Source: Phytophthora colocasiae (lineage: Eukaryota > Oomycota > Peronosporomycetes > Peronosporales > Peronosporaceae). From it: a stretch of DNA of 64,000 nucleotides. Below the pieces are notes generated by a model. It saw only the letters and a list, made by a program, of their open reading frames with translations, had not been told where the DNA came from and made no database searches. How positions within the stretch are numbered: the first letter of the stretch is position 1; each line of letters opens with the position of its first letter. Below, in pieces: positions 36,966-45,510 of the stretch. The stretch lies in NCBI GenBank assembly GCA_018806915.1, contig JAGKQI010000049.1:806001-870000 (forward strand), written 5' to 3'. The position numbers were made by a program, and so were the translations under genes.

Positions 36966-39227
36966 ATGGTTCAGGCTGGCATCATTCGACCAAGTACGTC
37001 AGCGTTTTGTGCACCGACTTTCTGTGTGAAGAAACCAGTCGGATGGCGTATTGTGCACGATTATCGTCTATTGAACTTGGCGACGATTTTACCAGCTATT
37101 CCTATGCCTCGCAAGGAAGATACCTTTGATGCGATGGCCGGTAGCTATTGGTATTCGTGCATGGACTTACTTTGGGGTTATTACCAAGTGAAGTTACGAG
37201 AAGCAGATATACCTTTCACTGCTTTCTCGACCCCAGATGGTCTATTTGAATATCTCGTCACACCCATGGGGCTCAGTGGTAGCCCAGGAACCTTTAATCG
37301 ACTGCTGCAAAAGGTTTTCATGGATTTGAGTGATGTGGCGAAGATTTACTTCGATGATATCTACGTATACACGAAGGGTGAAGATGTGAACGACCACATC
37401 GCAGCACTGGACAGGGTATTGAAGCGATGTGAAGAGCAGAAGCTCTACATCAAACTGTCCAAATGCCAATTTTGCGTGGATGAGATTCCATGCTTAGGCA
37501 ACTTCGTCGGACGCAAGGGCGTTCGTATGGACCCAGATAAGGTGAAGATTATCGCCGAGTGGCCAGTCCCCAAGACCAAGAAGCAAACGGAGAGCTTCCT
37601 GGGGACAACGGTTTACGTTTCGAGATTTTGCAAGGATTTCGCGCAGTTTGCAGGTCCTTTGCATGAATGTATCAAGGGAAAACGTTCTCGTGATGCTATC
37701 GAACTCGATGAGAACCAATTACACTGTTTTGACGAGCTTAAGAAGCGCTTGTCATCACCTCCGGTTCTCAGTCTTCCTGATTTCTCCAAACCTTTCGGAA
37801 TTCGGATGGACGCCTCAAATTTCGCAATTGGGGGGGTCTTATTTCAAAAGGAGGGAGGGTTGGAACATCCAATAGCCTATACGGGCAGAAAGATGAAGCC
37901 AGCAGAACTGAATTATCCAGTTCGCGAACAGGAACTACTCGCTATTATGCATGCGTTGAAGACATGGCGCGTGTATCTTCTCGACAAGCCATTCCTGGTG
38001 GAAACAGATCACAAGAGCATTGAGATGATTCTCACGCAGAAGACGACGAATCGACGCATTGCGCGGTGGTTCAACGAACTTGCGGAGTTTCAGCCTCTGT
38101 TCAAGTGGATTCCAGGAGAGACGAATGTAGTCGCAGATGCGATGTCGAGAAATCCTGAGTTCGAGCATAAGGCAGCGCAAGTGAGCCTGAAGGAACTTCT
38201 TGATACGGCTCAAAACCGTGAAATTGTGGCTACCATGGTCGAGAACAATATGACCGTGGCACAATCCGCAGTGAAGATGTACTCGTGGAACAAGGACTTG
38301 CAAGGACTTGTCAAGAAGCTACAGCTTGGAGACAAGGTTCCGCATTACTCGCTAGATCATGGCGTGCTGTATTATCAGACGCGTGAAGATGAGAGTCCTA
38401 GATTGTACATTCCCGATGACGAAGATCTGAAGAATCGAGTCATTTGTGAGAACCACGATGCAGTAACGGCAGGCCACCCAGGGTATTACAAGACCTATGT
38501 CGCAGTACGTGAGAAGTACTATTGGCCGAAGATGATGAAGTATATTCAGCGCTATGTGAACACTTGTGAAATGTGTCAGCGCAACAAAGCGAGGCAGGTG
38601 AAGCCTCCCGGATTACTTCAACCGCTGGAGATACCACGAGGTAGATGGGTCGACATTTCAATGGATTTCATTGTGTCTCTACCTCCCAGCAAGGATGGTT
38701 TGAATGCCATCATGGTCATTGTGGATCGATTGACCAAGCGTGCAAAGTTTATTGCTACGCAGACGACAGACAGCGCAGAGGATATTGCGAATGTTTTCAT
38801 GAAGAGTTATGTAAGAGATCATGGCCTTCCGAAGACGATTGTGTCTGATCGTGACTCCAAATTTACGTCTAAGTTTTGGCAGGCTGTTATCACTGCTATG
38901 GGAACGCAGCATAACCTGTCATCGGCATTTAGGCCGCAGACGGATGGACAAACGGAACGTACAAACCGTTTTATCGGAGATTATCTCCGAGGTGTTATCA
39001 ACCCAGCCCAGAATGATTGGGATGAGTTTCTTCATTTGGCAGAGTTCGCCTATAATCGGCGATTGCATGCTACGATTGGCATGTCACCATTTGAAGCGGA
39101 TCTAGGATATATTCCATATATGCCCGACGATATCGCGGCAGATCCGGAGTTTAAGAAGTTGGAGAAAGCAGCAAAGAGTTTCTACTCCGACAGGAAGCCT
39201 TCCTCAAGGTCGCGCAAGACCGTATGA
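36966..39227 (+). CDS. pol: Pol: RT, RNase H, integrase of the 6.6-kb element
   Basis: 753 codons. RT has GWRIVHDYRLLN, VTPMGLSGSPGTFNRLL and YFDD (AKIYFDDIYVY). RNase H has GIRMDASNFAIGGVL and VETDHKSI, with catalytic Asp present. Integrase has the H2C2 finger (HDAVTAGHPGYYKT...CEMCQRN) and DDE residues (ISMDFIVSLP, VSDRDSKFTS, GQTERTNR). Ends just before the chromodomain ORF, with a 4-bp overlap suggesting a one-base break at 39,220. Confidence 0.92.
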   Translation: MVQAGIIRPSTSAFCAPTFCVKKPVGWRIVHDYRLLNLATILPAIPMPRKEDTFDAMAGSYWYSCMDLLWGYYQVKLREADIPFTAFSTPDGLFEYLVTPMGLSGSPGTFNRLLQKVFMDLSDVAKIYFDDIYVYTKGEDVNDHIAALDRVLKRCEEQKLYIKLSKCQFCVDEIPCLGNFVGRKGVRMDPDKVKIIAEWPVPKTKKQTESFLGTTVYVSRFCKDFAQFAGPLHECIKGKRSRDAIELDENQLHCFDELKKRLSSPPVLSLPDFSKPFGIRMDASNFAIGGVLFQKEGGLEHPIAYTGRKMKPAELNYPVREQELLAIMHALKTWRVYLLDKPFLVETDHKSIEMILTQKTTNRRIARWFNELAEFQPLFKWIPGETNVVADAMSRNPEFEHKAAQVSLKELLDTAQNREIVATMVENNMTVAQSAVKMYSWNKDLQGLVKKLQLGDKVPHYSLDHGVLYYQTREDESPRLYIPDDEDLKNRVICENHDAVTAGHPGYYKTYVAVREKYYWPKMMKYIQRYVNTCEMCQRNKARQVKPPGLLQPLEIPRGRWVDISMDFIVSLPPSKDGLNAIMVIVDRLTKRAKFIATQTTDSAEDIANVFMKSYVRDHGLPKTIVSDRDSKFTSKFWQAVITAMGTQHNLSSAFRPQTDGQTERTNRFIGDYLRGVINPAQNDWDEFLHLAEFAYNRRLHATIGMSPFEADLGYIPYMPDDIAADPEFKKLEKAAKSFYSDRKPSSRSRKTV

Positions 39228-39727
39228 GTGAAGCACAGGAGCGCATGAAGCATTATTACGACAGGAACAGACTTGTCCAAGACTTCAAAATTGGCGACAT
39301 GGTGCTACTAGATGGGAAGAATTTGGATATCCGTCATAAGGGGTACGCACAGTCGAAGAAGTTAGCTCCGAGGTTCATTGGACCATTCCCGGTCCAGAAG
39401 AAGGTATCTCGAGACTCGTATGAGTTGGGATTATCGAAGAACCTGAAGTTGCATCCAATTTTCCATACATCACTGTTGAAGCCGTACCGCAAGGACCCGA
39501 AGCGCAGGCAAAAGGTGAACAAGGTTGTGTTAGCCGATGGAACTGAAGGGCAACTGGTCGAAGCCGTGATTAACCACCGTAAGTACAAGGGGAAGCCGCA
39601 GTACAAGGTTTGGTGGTTAGGCGAGACCAAGAAGGAGGCCACATGGGAACCTGTTGAGAATCTGAAACAGATCCCTGGTCTCATCGACCTCTATTGGAAG
39701 TCCAAGAAGAGAGAGAATCCTTTCTAG
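39224..39727 (+). CDS. Integrase C-terminus and chromodomain of the 6.6-kb element
   Basis: 167 codons. Integrase SH3-like tail (VLLDGKNLDIRHKGYAQSKK, then LAPRFIGPFPV and LHPIFHTSLLKPY), followed by a canonical chromodomain: VEAVINHRKYKGKPQYKVWW then EATWEPVENL. The stop is 28 bp before the 3' LTR. Confidence 0.88.
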   Translation: MSEAQERMKHYYDRNRLVQDFKIGDMVLLDGKNLDIRHKGYAQSKKLAPRFIGPFPVQKKVSRDSYELGLSKNLKLHPIFHTSLLKPYRKDPKRRQKVNKVVLADGTEGQLVEAVINHRKYKGKPQYKVWWLGETKKEATWEPVENLKQIPGLIDLYWKSKKRENPF

Positions 39728-39743
39728 GGGGAGGCTCTTTCTC

Positions 39744-39752
39744 GAAGGGAGG
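39744..39752 (+). other. Polypurine tract of the 6.6-kb element
   Basis: GAAGGGAGG, three bases before the 3' LTR; a second G-rich run (GGGGGAGG) lies at about 39,727. Confidence 0.55.
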
Positions 39753-39755
39753 TCA

Positions 39756-40267
39756 TGTGACGGAATGCTGTCGATAGCACTCCGTCGGCATTGAAGTGCA
39801 AGTTGATGCACTGTAGTGCAATCTACATATCTCTACATGTACCCACTTTGTGATTGGCTAAAACTAGATTCTGGTATTATGCCATTGTGGTTTACGCCAT
39901 TCAGCTGAGACATTGAGAGAGTCTCATTGGCTGAAATTCGAGAAGGTTCTCGAAGCTTGATTATGGGACGCCCAGGAGTCAAGTCAACATTGCTACGTGG
40001 AAGTTTATAGGAAAATCATTGGTAGATAGCCAAATCAGAAGATAGGAAAAGATAGGCTCTAGGATACATTCTACTGGATTTTTGAGAGAGAGCTCTGTGA
40101 GCCACCAGTTAGCTTAGGACCGTAAGAGTCTTCCTCATTTCAATTCACTTTTCAATTTACCAACAACCTCTCAGTGGCCCACCAACTGGTCACGCCTCCC
40201 TGGGTCTTCGCTCCGCCGTCCAAGTCCGGCCTCCGCTTCCTCGCCCCCGCGCGCCTACTGTGTTACA
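39756..40267 (+). repeat. 3' LTR of the 6.6-kb Gypsy element
   Basis: 512 bp, TGTGACGG...TGTTACA, nearly identical to 33,640-34,149 and followed by target duplicate AAAAA. Confidence 0.95.
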
Positions 40268-40299
40268 AAAAAGGCTTTGGCTTCCTCCAGTGTTGTCAT
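40268..40299 (-). pseudogene. Severed start of the radial spoke RSPH4/6-like gene
   Basis: The ATG at 40,299 opens MTTLEEAKAF, matching the usual N-terminus of this family, and runs in frame into the AAAAA target duplicate. The next codons (KKESADGTNLYDHL) lie at ~33,634, across the 6.6-kb Gypsy insertion. This shows the insertion hit exon 1 after about ten codons. Confidence 0.8.
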
Positions 40300-40454
40300 T
40301 GTTGTCTTGAGCGTCCGATCTGTACAATAAACACTCAAAAGCTTCTCTTCTTGAACCGTCGCATCACTCGACTCTTGACAGGAAGATTCTTGCGACCCTC
40401 AAGCAAGTACACAAGGTTAAGCATCAAGTAGTCTTCAAAGACATCACATGGGGG
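40300..40454. other. Upstream flank of the radial spoke gene
   Basis: Probable former promoter region of the radial spoke gene (minus strand). No clear initiator element seen. It ends at the TTAA of the MITE. Confidence 0.35.
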
Positions 40455-40803
40455 TTAACCCTTTCGCGAACATCGTAGCATTTTGCCCCCAACGACGGTC
40501 TTTGCAAAAGTGGGTGCTGTACCCACTCGAAGGTAGCAAAATGCTACCTTCGAGTTGAAGGGTCGCGTAAATACTACCGTGCTTTGGAACTCGCAGGTTG
40601 AAGTTTTATTTTTGGCCAATAGCAGAGCTTATTTAAAAGGCTTCGAAGGTAGCGTTTTGCTCCCATCTGTGTTGTAGCCATCTGAACGGTCGCTTACCCT
40701 TCGAAATGGCTACACATCAAAGGTAGCGTTTTGCTACCTTCCATTTTCAATTGTCTTGAGTTTGTATAGTATACAAAGTCACTGTTGTTCGCGAAAGGGT
40801 TAA
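40455..40803. mobile_element. piggyBac-type MITE with TTAA duplication
   Basis: 341-bp element (40,459-40,799) with terminal inverted repeats CCCTTTCGCGAACA...TGTTCGCGAAAGGG, flanked by TTAA on both sides. Inside are inverted and repeated motifs around GGTAGCAAAATGCTACC and GGTAGCGTTTTGCT. No ORF. TTAA plus CCC termini are the piggyBac signature, so it is a non-autonomous derivative. A piggyBac-like transposase pseudogene occurs at 21.3 kb, but relationship by TIR cannot be tested here. Confidence 0.8.
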
Positions 40804-41382
40804 TTTAAGTTTTCAAGGTGAAAAAATTGGCAAGCCTTGGACGAGCACGGGTTAGGTGAGCTCGAAATTGCGAACTTCGCCGCTCGTCGTTAAGTGCGCG
40901 ATTTTGAAATCTTCGAAATGTCCGCTCGTGCACATTAAGTTCGCGAGCGCTGACTCGAATGCTCGTTCGAGCTCATTCCTGTACCCATTAGACCGGGACC
41001 ATGCTCGTTCTAAGTTTATGCGATTGGTAGAAAATCAAATTGAAATTTTACATTGCGATCTTAGATCGTCGCTGCCATTGTAAGATTTCTTCACACTAGG
41101 GCTAAGTACCAGCGTTCGTACTCCACCGACGGCCGCGATCCAGCTAGACTCCTGTTTCGGCAGGAACTACACCTTTAGGCATCGAAATCCAGTGCTGCGG
41201 TTGACATTCAAGTTCTGGACGAGCCACTACAACCGACACCTGCCCTGAGGTTCATCACTACCGCCAGGAGCTGCTGCGGTCTACCACCAAGACGCGTGAG
41301 AAGTGCTGCCGACCCCTGAATTCCTGCTGGAGGCATCTGCTGCGGTCTAGTTCGGACAAAGTCCCAGAATCTTTGGTGGTAT
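40804..41382. other. Intergenic DNA, nothing recognised
   Basis: 579 bp without a convincing ORF. The first half has imperfect palindromic GAGCTCGAA/TTCGAGCTC text, the second half CTGCTGCGGTCTA repeated twice (about 41,269 and 41,338). Could be old repeat remnants. Confidence 0.35.
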
Positions 41383-41698
41383 TGTGACGGGGGTCACACA
41401 GCACTTCACACAGAGGAAGGCTTGGAGTATACAAACTCCTAGTGAACGGCAGTTCACTCGGTCCCCAAAGACTTGAGAAGACTAACTAAAGATTAGGTAG
41501 ATTTAAGACTGAATATATTATAGATACTTGTTAGCTTGGCCTGCAATACAAACTAAAAGATATCTATAGTGTAACCTATATAGAAGGTGATAGGTGGCTG
41601 TGGAGCCACCCGCCACGTGTCACCATTATGTGTGACACACCAAATGTATCCACTTCGGAAGAGTGACTTTAGTCACTCTTCAATGTAACCCCGTTACA
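41383..41698 (-). repeat. 3' LTR of element X
   Basis: Minus strand TGTAACGGGG...CCCGTCACA, 316 bp, preceded by the polypurine tract. Its outer end abuts 5 bp GGTAT (41,378-41,382), the expected left target duplicate. The partner LTR is outside the window, so the boundary rests on TG/CA ends and the PPT. Confidence 0.7.
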
Positions 41699-41713
41699 TC
41701 CTCCCCCACTTAG
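41699..41713 (-). other. Polypurine tract of element X
   Basis: Minus strand CTAAGTGGGGGAGGA directly before the LTR start TGTAAC. Confidence 0.7.
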
Positions 41714-41880
41714 ATTCGACTCTCGTCCAATCAGAGAAGAGAGAAAATCCCTATCACATTCCTCTCTTCAATGTCGAAATCGATCGACCGGCCGCCAGCT
41801 CTAGTCGCTGCGGCTTCTGCTCTCACAGAGCACAGGGCGCACTGCCAACGCGTACCAGGCTTCCTTGGAAGCCCAGCAAC

Positions 41881-44061
41881 ATGTCTGCAAAGGGTGCAAA
41901 CCCAGACGTGCAAGCGTCTTCACGGAAGAAGGCTGCAAAGCCAACTTCCAAGCCAGCCAAGCCTCGCGGCAAGGCTTCGGCACTTCATGAGGCCACCGAT
42001 GTGGCCTCCAGGGCTCTTAGCTCACCCAGCAGCACTGCTGCGACGGCTAGCACTAGCCAAAGGCGCAGTAGGTCTCCGTTCCTACCGCCTCATAACCGAC
42101 CGAATCCTCGGTTCGTTTATAGGGACCATAGTCCCGGTTCCTGGAGTCCTTCCGAACAGGAAGCGACTCTTGTCAGCTACTTGGGCGACGAGAGCGACAA
42201 CGGCGACGCCGAGGACAAGCCTGCGGCGGGTGCTCCGACCACGGAGGAGCACCATGGAGACGAGGACTCCGAGGCCAAGTCTCCCAACACCAGTGGCCGT
42301 GGTGGCGACACTACGCCACCACCTGTCAGACATCTGACACTTGCTGAAGGGCGCGAACGCGCCCGGGCCATTCTGGCAGAGGAGAAGGTGCCCAGCACCA
42401 ACTCCAAGAAGCGTCATGCTTCACAGTCTCCTTGTCAAGACATGACAAGGAGAAGGGAGCTCGAAGAGATCTTCGGCCCCGACGACGTCGACGACGTCGA
42501 CGCCGATGAGGAGGGGCTCATCCGCGAGCCCCAAGAGATCACTAACGATCTCGATGAGCAGAAAGAGCTCTTTCAGGCTGCTCAACAGCCAATGCGCACC
42601 GCACCAACGGTCGCAGGTGGGTCTCATCAACACGATGAGGACGCTGCCCACCAGCGGGGATACTACCCGCCCGATCAAGGCTCGGGAGCTGCTGCGTATC
42701 TCGAGCAGCTCCAGGACCCACGTCCTCTCATAGGGGGCCATACCTCCAAAGGCGCCTATGAGCGGGCCTTGGTTCAGAAAGAATCTCTCTTTCAAGGCAA
42801 CCTCTCTGTTGCCAGGTGCGTGCTTCTAGCACAGCACCGAATTCCTCTCAAGGAATTCACCTCGCTTCGCAAGAAGCCTGAGACTAAGGGTGGTCTCAAG
42901 CCCACATGGGGTTACCCATGGGTTCTCCCAGAGAACACTGCGTCGTGGATCGACGCTGAGGACCTCTTCTGGCAATGGGTCCGGTTGACAGTCAAGTCAA
43001 CCCAGGAGTACAACAAGCTCCGTGACGAAGATCACCTGGAGGACATCCTCCGCCTCCGGGACCTTCGTGTCCAGTTTGCCCACCTCGTAGGCAAACGTCA
43101 GCTCCATCTGATGATGGAGCGACTGAGAACTGAGTCTCAGTCCAGCGCTCACAATGAGCGCGGGTATGGAACACATACACCTGTGTTCCAACCCCGTTCA
43201 GCTAAGAAGCCGCGGACTACTTACGAGGCTGCCGCCGTGCCTCTTCCCAGCACGCGACAGCCTTCGGGCAGTCAACCTGGAGCCGCTCAATCGGCTCCCA
43301 GGTACTCTGCGACGCAGGGTACCCGCGCCACTTCACTCGGAGCTGGCGCTTCCCACCGCGACGCCGCTCCTGGATAACCCGCTCCACATGATAGTGACGT
43401 TCTCCGTTCCGGTCAAGCAAAGCCGGGGGAGGCCTTGCTCGACTGCTCTTTCGAGCCGTCCCCGACGTTGGGGACTCAGTGGCCTTCGACTGGGCCTCTC
43501 GGCCAACTTGTTGCTCAGCAACAGGAGGAGATCCGTCTCCTCCGAGCGCGTGTCCTTGCGCTTGAGGGTGCTCTTGGTCTTGAGCATGGCAGCCAAGCTG
43601 CCCCTGCAGCCGACCTGCCTGGTGTCTTGCGCCAGTTTGAAGACCTGCGTCTCGCGATGCAGGATCTTCATGGTCGTGTAGACCGTAGTGACCCTTCGCG
43701 GGCACTTGACTCTCTTCGTCAAGAGGTCTACGACCTTCAGGCGACGATGTCTCGCCGGGAGTCGCAACCGTACGCGTACTCCCAGTCGTCGTTCGACTCT
43801 GGCCTAGGGGCCTACTCCTTTGGCCCCTCGGTGTATCCACACCGCTCGTACCTTCCACCGGGGTACGGCTTCGCCCCTGGGAGTCACCAAACTCCCTATT
43901 ACCTGGGGCGCTCTGTGCCTGACGCTCAACCTCGCGTCGAGGAGGTTCACTCTCCTCCTCGCGGCCGCCTTCAACCTCTTGAGGGGCCGCATGACCCTGA
44001 GGGTCATGGTACCGCTTCAGACGACCCACATAAAACGTCGGGTGGGTCGTCATCGACTTAG
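41881..44061 (+). CDS. Antisense ORF of element X (unknown; one in-frame stop)
   Basis: One + strand frame of ~727 codons, broken only by TAA at 43,375-43,377. The N-terminal ~200 residues are Ser/Ala/Pro-rich and disordered. An acidic patch (FGPDDVDDVDADEEG) follows. The central conserved-looking domain has KGAYERALVQKESLFQGNLS, TWGYPWVLPEN and ASWIDAEDLFWQWVRL. After the stop come a coiled coil (LVAQQQEEIRLLRARVLALE) and a Tyr/Ser/Gly-rich tail (YSQSSFDSGLGAYSFGPS). The last 845 bp overlap the 3' end of pol on the other strand. No known family recognised. Alternatively the part past 43,377 is only a mirror of pol's low-complexity linker. Confidence 0.6.
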
Positions 44062-45406
44062 GCAATTCGATCGTGTAGGCAGCGCCGTGCCTACTCAGGA
44101 CCTTGAAGGGTCCAATGAAGCGATGCTTCAACTTGTTGCTCACCGTGGAGCTAACAGTGTTAAGAGGTAGGTTCCTAGTGTCGAGTAGCACTAAGTCCCC
44201 CACATTAAATACACTTAAGTTTCCTCTCCCATGTTGGTCTGAGTACTCCTTTTGCTTGTCCTGTGTGAGTGCCATTGCATCTCGCACCCGGCTGATCACA
44301 TTCAGCCTGTTGCCGACAAATGTCGACAACTTCTTCCGCAGTGCGGCTGGTTCCACACCGGAAACCTGGGAGGAAAGATCTTTCCGAGCCTCTCCCCCAC
44401 TTAATCTCGAAGCCGCGGTGCCCCCACCCAGTGTGAGCGGCACCAGGGGGTTCCGAAGCCCGTTCAAGTAGAACGGCGTGAACCCCGTTGACGCGTGTAC
44501 CGCGTTGTTGAGTGCAAACTCAACCGTAGGCAGCTGCGCTGACCAAGAGCGCGGCGCCTCAGCGCAAACACTGCGCAGCACGTCCTCAACCACTCGGTTG
44601 ACGCGCTCAGTCTGACCATCGGTCTGCGGATGGTCCGCTGTTGACATCGTCAACCGTGTTCCAAGCAATTGGAACAGCGTTTTCCAAAACGTAGCGGTAA
44701 ACCGCGGGTCGCGGTCAGAGACGACAGTCTCTGGCAACCCGTGATAGCGGAAGACGCTATCAAGGAACAACTTCGCAGTTTGTTCCCCGGTAATGGTCTC
44801 AGAGTCCGGAGCAAGATGCACCATCTTGCTCAACCGGCATACATACACCACAATGCCGGTGTTCTTCTGGTCATCGGCCGGAAGGCCGAAGACAAAGTCG
44901 AGACTCATCGACTTCCAGCAGTCCAGTGGGACTGGCAGGCTCTGCAGCGGAGCCGACGCGTGCCCCGCCGGCTTCACGCGCTGACATGTTTCACATGTCT
45001 TGATGTACTTGGCCACCCACTTGTACATGTGGGCCCACCAAAACATCAGAGAGACCCCATGATAGGTCTTCTCTCGGCCCAAGTGGCCACTCGAAGGCAT
45101 ATCGTGTGCCTCGTGAAGTATATCATACAACGACTCGCGGAGGATCCCCGGGCTCCACCCGATAGTGGAGCAGGCCATCGGCCCACTCATAGCGGTGGAG
45201 CCGTGCCCGCTGTCGAGGCGTAAGCCATTCGACCTTGGCATCCGTGCCAGCGGACAAATACCGCACAATAGGGGCGAGGGTGTCATCGTCCCGATACGCC
45301 AAGCGTATTCGATCGTAAAGATCCGTCGTGGCCCGACTAATATGAGCGAACTCATAGTCGGGCCTGCGCGACAAAGCGTCGGCAAGCGTGTTGAGCTTGC
45401 CATCAA
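43217..45406 (-). CDS. Pol of element X: integrase, long linker, chromodomain
   Basis: Real content starts near 45,120 (ESLYDILHEAHDMPSSGHLG). H2C2 finger, then integrase DDE (SMSLDFVFGLP, VSDRDPRFTA, GQTERVNR), an SH3-like tail (FKVLSRHGAAYTIEL), a ~190-residue low-complexity linker rich in Arg, Glu, Gln and Gly, and a C-terminal chromodomain (HYHVERVIQERRRGG, LRVKWRGYPASQSTWEP). The linker and chromodomain lie antisense to the + strand ORF. The segment before 45,120 in this frame is a shadow. Confidence 0.85.
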   Translation of the reverse strand: MMASSTRLPTLCRAGPTMSSLILVGPRRIFTIEYAWRIGTMTPSPLLCGICPLARMPRSNGLRLDSGHGSTAMSGPMACSTIGWSPGILRESLYDILHEAHDMPSSGHLGREKTYHGVSLMFWWAHMYKWVAKYIKTCETCQRVKPAGHASAPLQSLPVPLDCWKSMSLDFVFGLPADDQKNTGIVVYVCRLSKMVHLAPDSETITGEQTAKLFLDSVFRYHGLPETVVSDRDPRFTATFWKTLFQLLGTRLTMSTADHPQTDGQTERVNRVVEDVLRSVCAEAPRSWSAQLPTVEFALNNAVHASTGFTPFYLNGLRNPLVPLTLGGGTAASRLSGGEARKDLSSQVSGVEPAALRKKLSTFVGNRLNVISRVRDAMALTQDKQKEYSDQHGRGNLSVFNVGDLVLLDTRNLPLNTVSSTVSNKLKHRFIGPFKVLSRHGAAYTIELPKSMTTHPTFYVGRLKRYHDPQGHAAPQEVEGGREEESEPPRREVERQAQSAPGNREFGDSQGRSRTPVEGTSGVDTPRGQRSRPLGQSRTTTGSTRTVATPGETSSPEGRRPLDEESQVPAKGHYGLHDHEDPASRDAGLQTGARHQAGRLQGQLGCHAQDQEHPQAQGHALGGDGSPPVAEQQVGREAQSKATESPTSGTARKSSRARPPPALLDRNGERHYHVERVIQERRRGGKRQLRVKWRGYPASQSTWEPIERLQVDCPKAVACWEEARRQPRK

Positions 45407-45510
45407 CGCGGAAGTTGTACTCCGCGGAGAATGACAGCCAACGCGCCATCCGCCGCGATAAATGCGGCGTATGGATGGCTGTCCGCAAAGACGCGTGGTC
45501 TGTATAGACC
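45123..45510 (-). CDS. RNase H fragment of element X
   Basis: Minus strand from 45,510: VYTDHASLRTAIHTPHLSRR, WLSFSAEYNFRVDGK, LADALSRRPDYE, a canonical single Gypsy RNase H with its Asp present. It is truncated at its N-terminus by element A (last base before A is 45,510, candidate target AGACC). A frameshift near 45,120 separates it from integrase. Confidence 0.8.

Larger units (their letters stand above)
33640..40267 (+). mobile_element. Ty3/Gypsy chromovirus, 6.6 kb, TSD AAAAA, inside the radial spoke gene
   Basis: LTRs of 510 and 512 bp (TGTGACGG...TGTTACA) differ by about two changes, so the insertion is recent. It is flanked by AAAAA at 33,635-33,639 and 40,268-40,272. Order: leader, small basic ORF, gag, protease, RT, RNase H, integrase, chromodomain. 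No antisense ORF. Gag-pol is split by about four frameshifts. Confidence 0.95.
41383..45510 (-). mobile_element. Ty3/Gypsy element X, 3' half (interrupted by element A)
   Basis: Minus-strand order: RNase H (from 45,510), integrase, chromodomain, an antisense ORF on +, polypurine tract, 316-bp 3' LTR. The 5' half (LTR, gag, protease, RT) is missing because element A inserted in RNase H at 45,510; it should continue beyond A, outside the window. Third lineage in the window with an antisense ORF 3' of pol. Confidence 0.85.

Noticed and set aside
40856..41083. 75-codon + strand ORF in the intergenic region
   Set aside because: No recognisable domain, overlaps palindromic repeat text, and no neighbouring exon supports it.
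42177..42795. Minus-strand ORFs opposite the antisense ORF of element X
   Set aside because: Shadow frames with no domain. The + frame is open for ~500 codons before its first stop.
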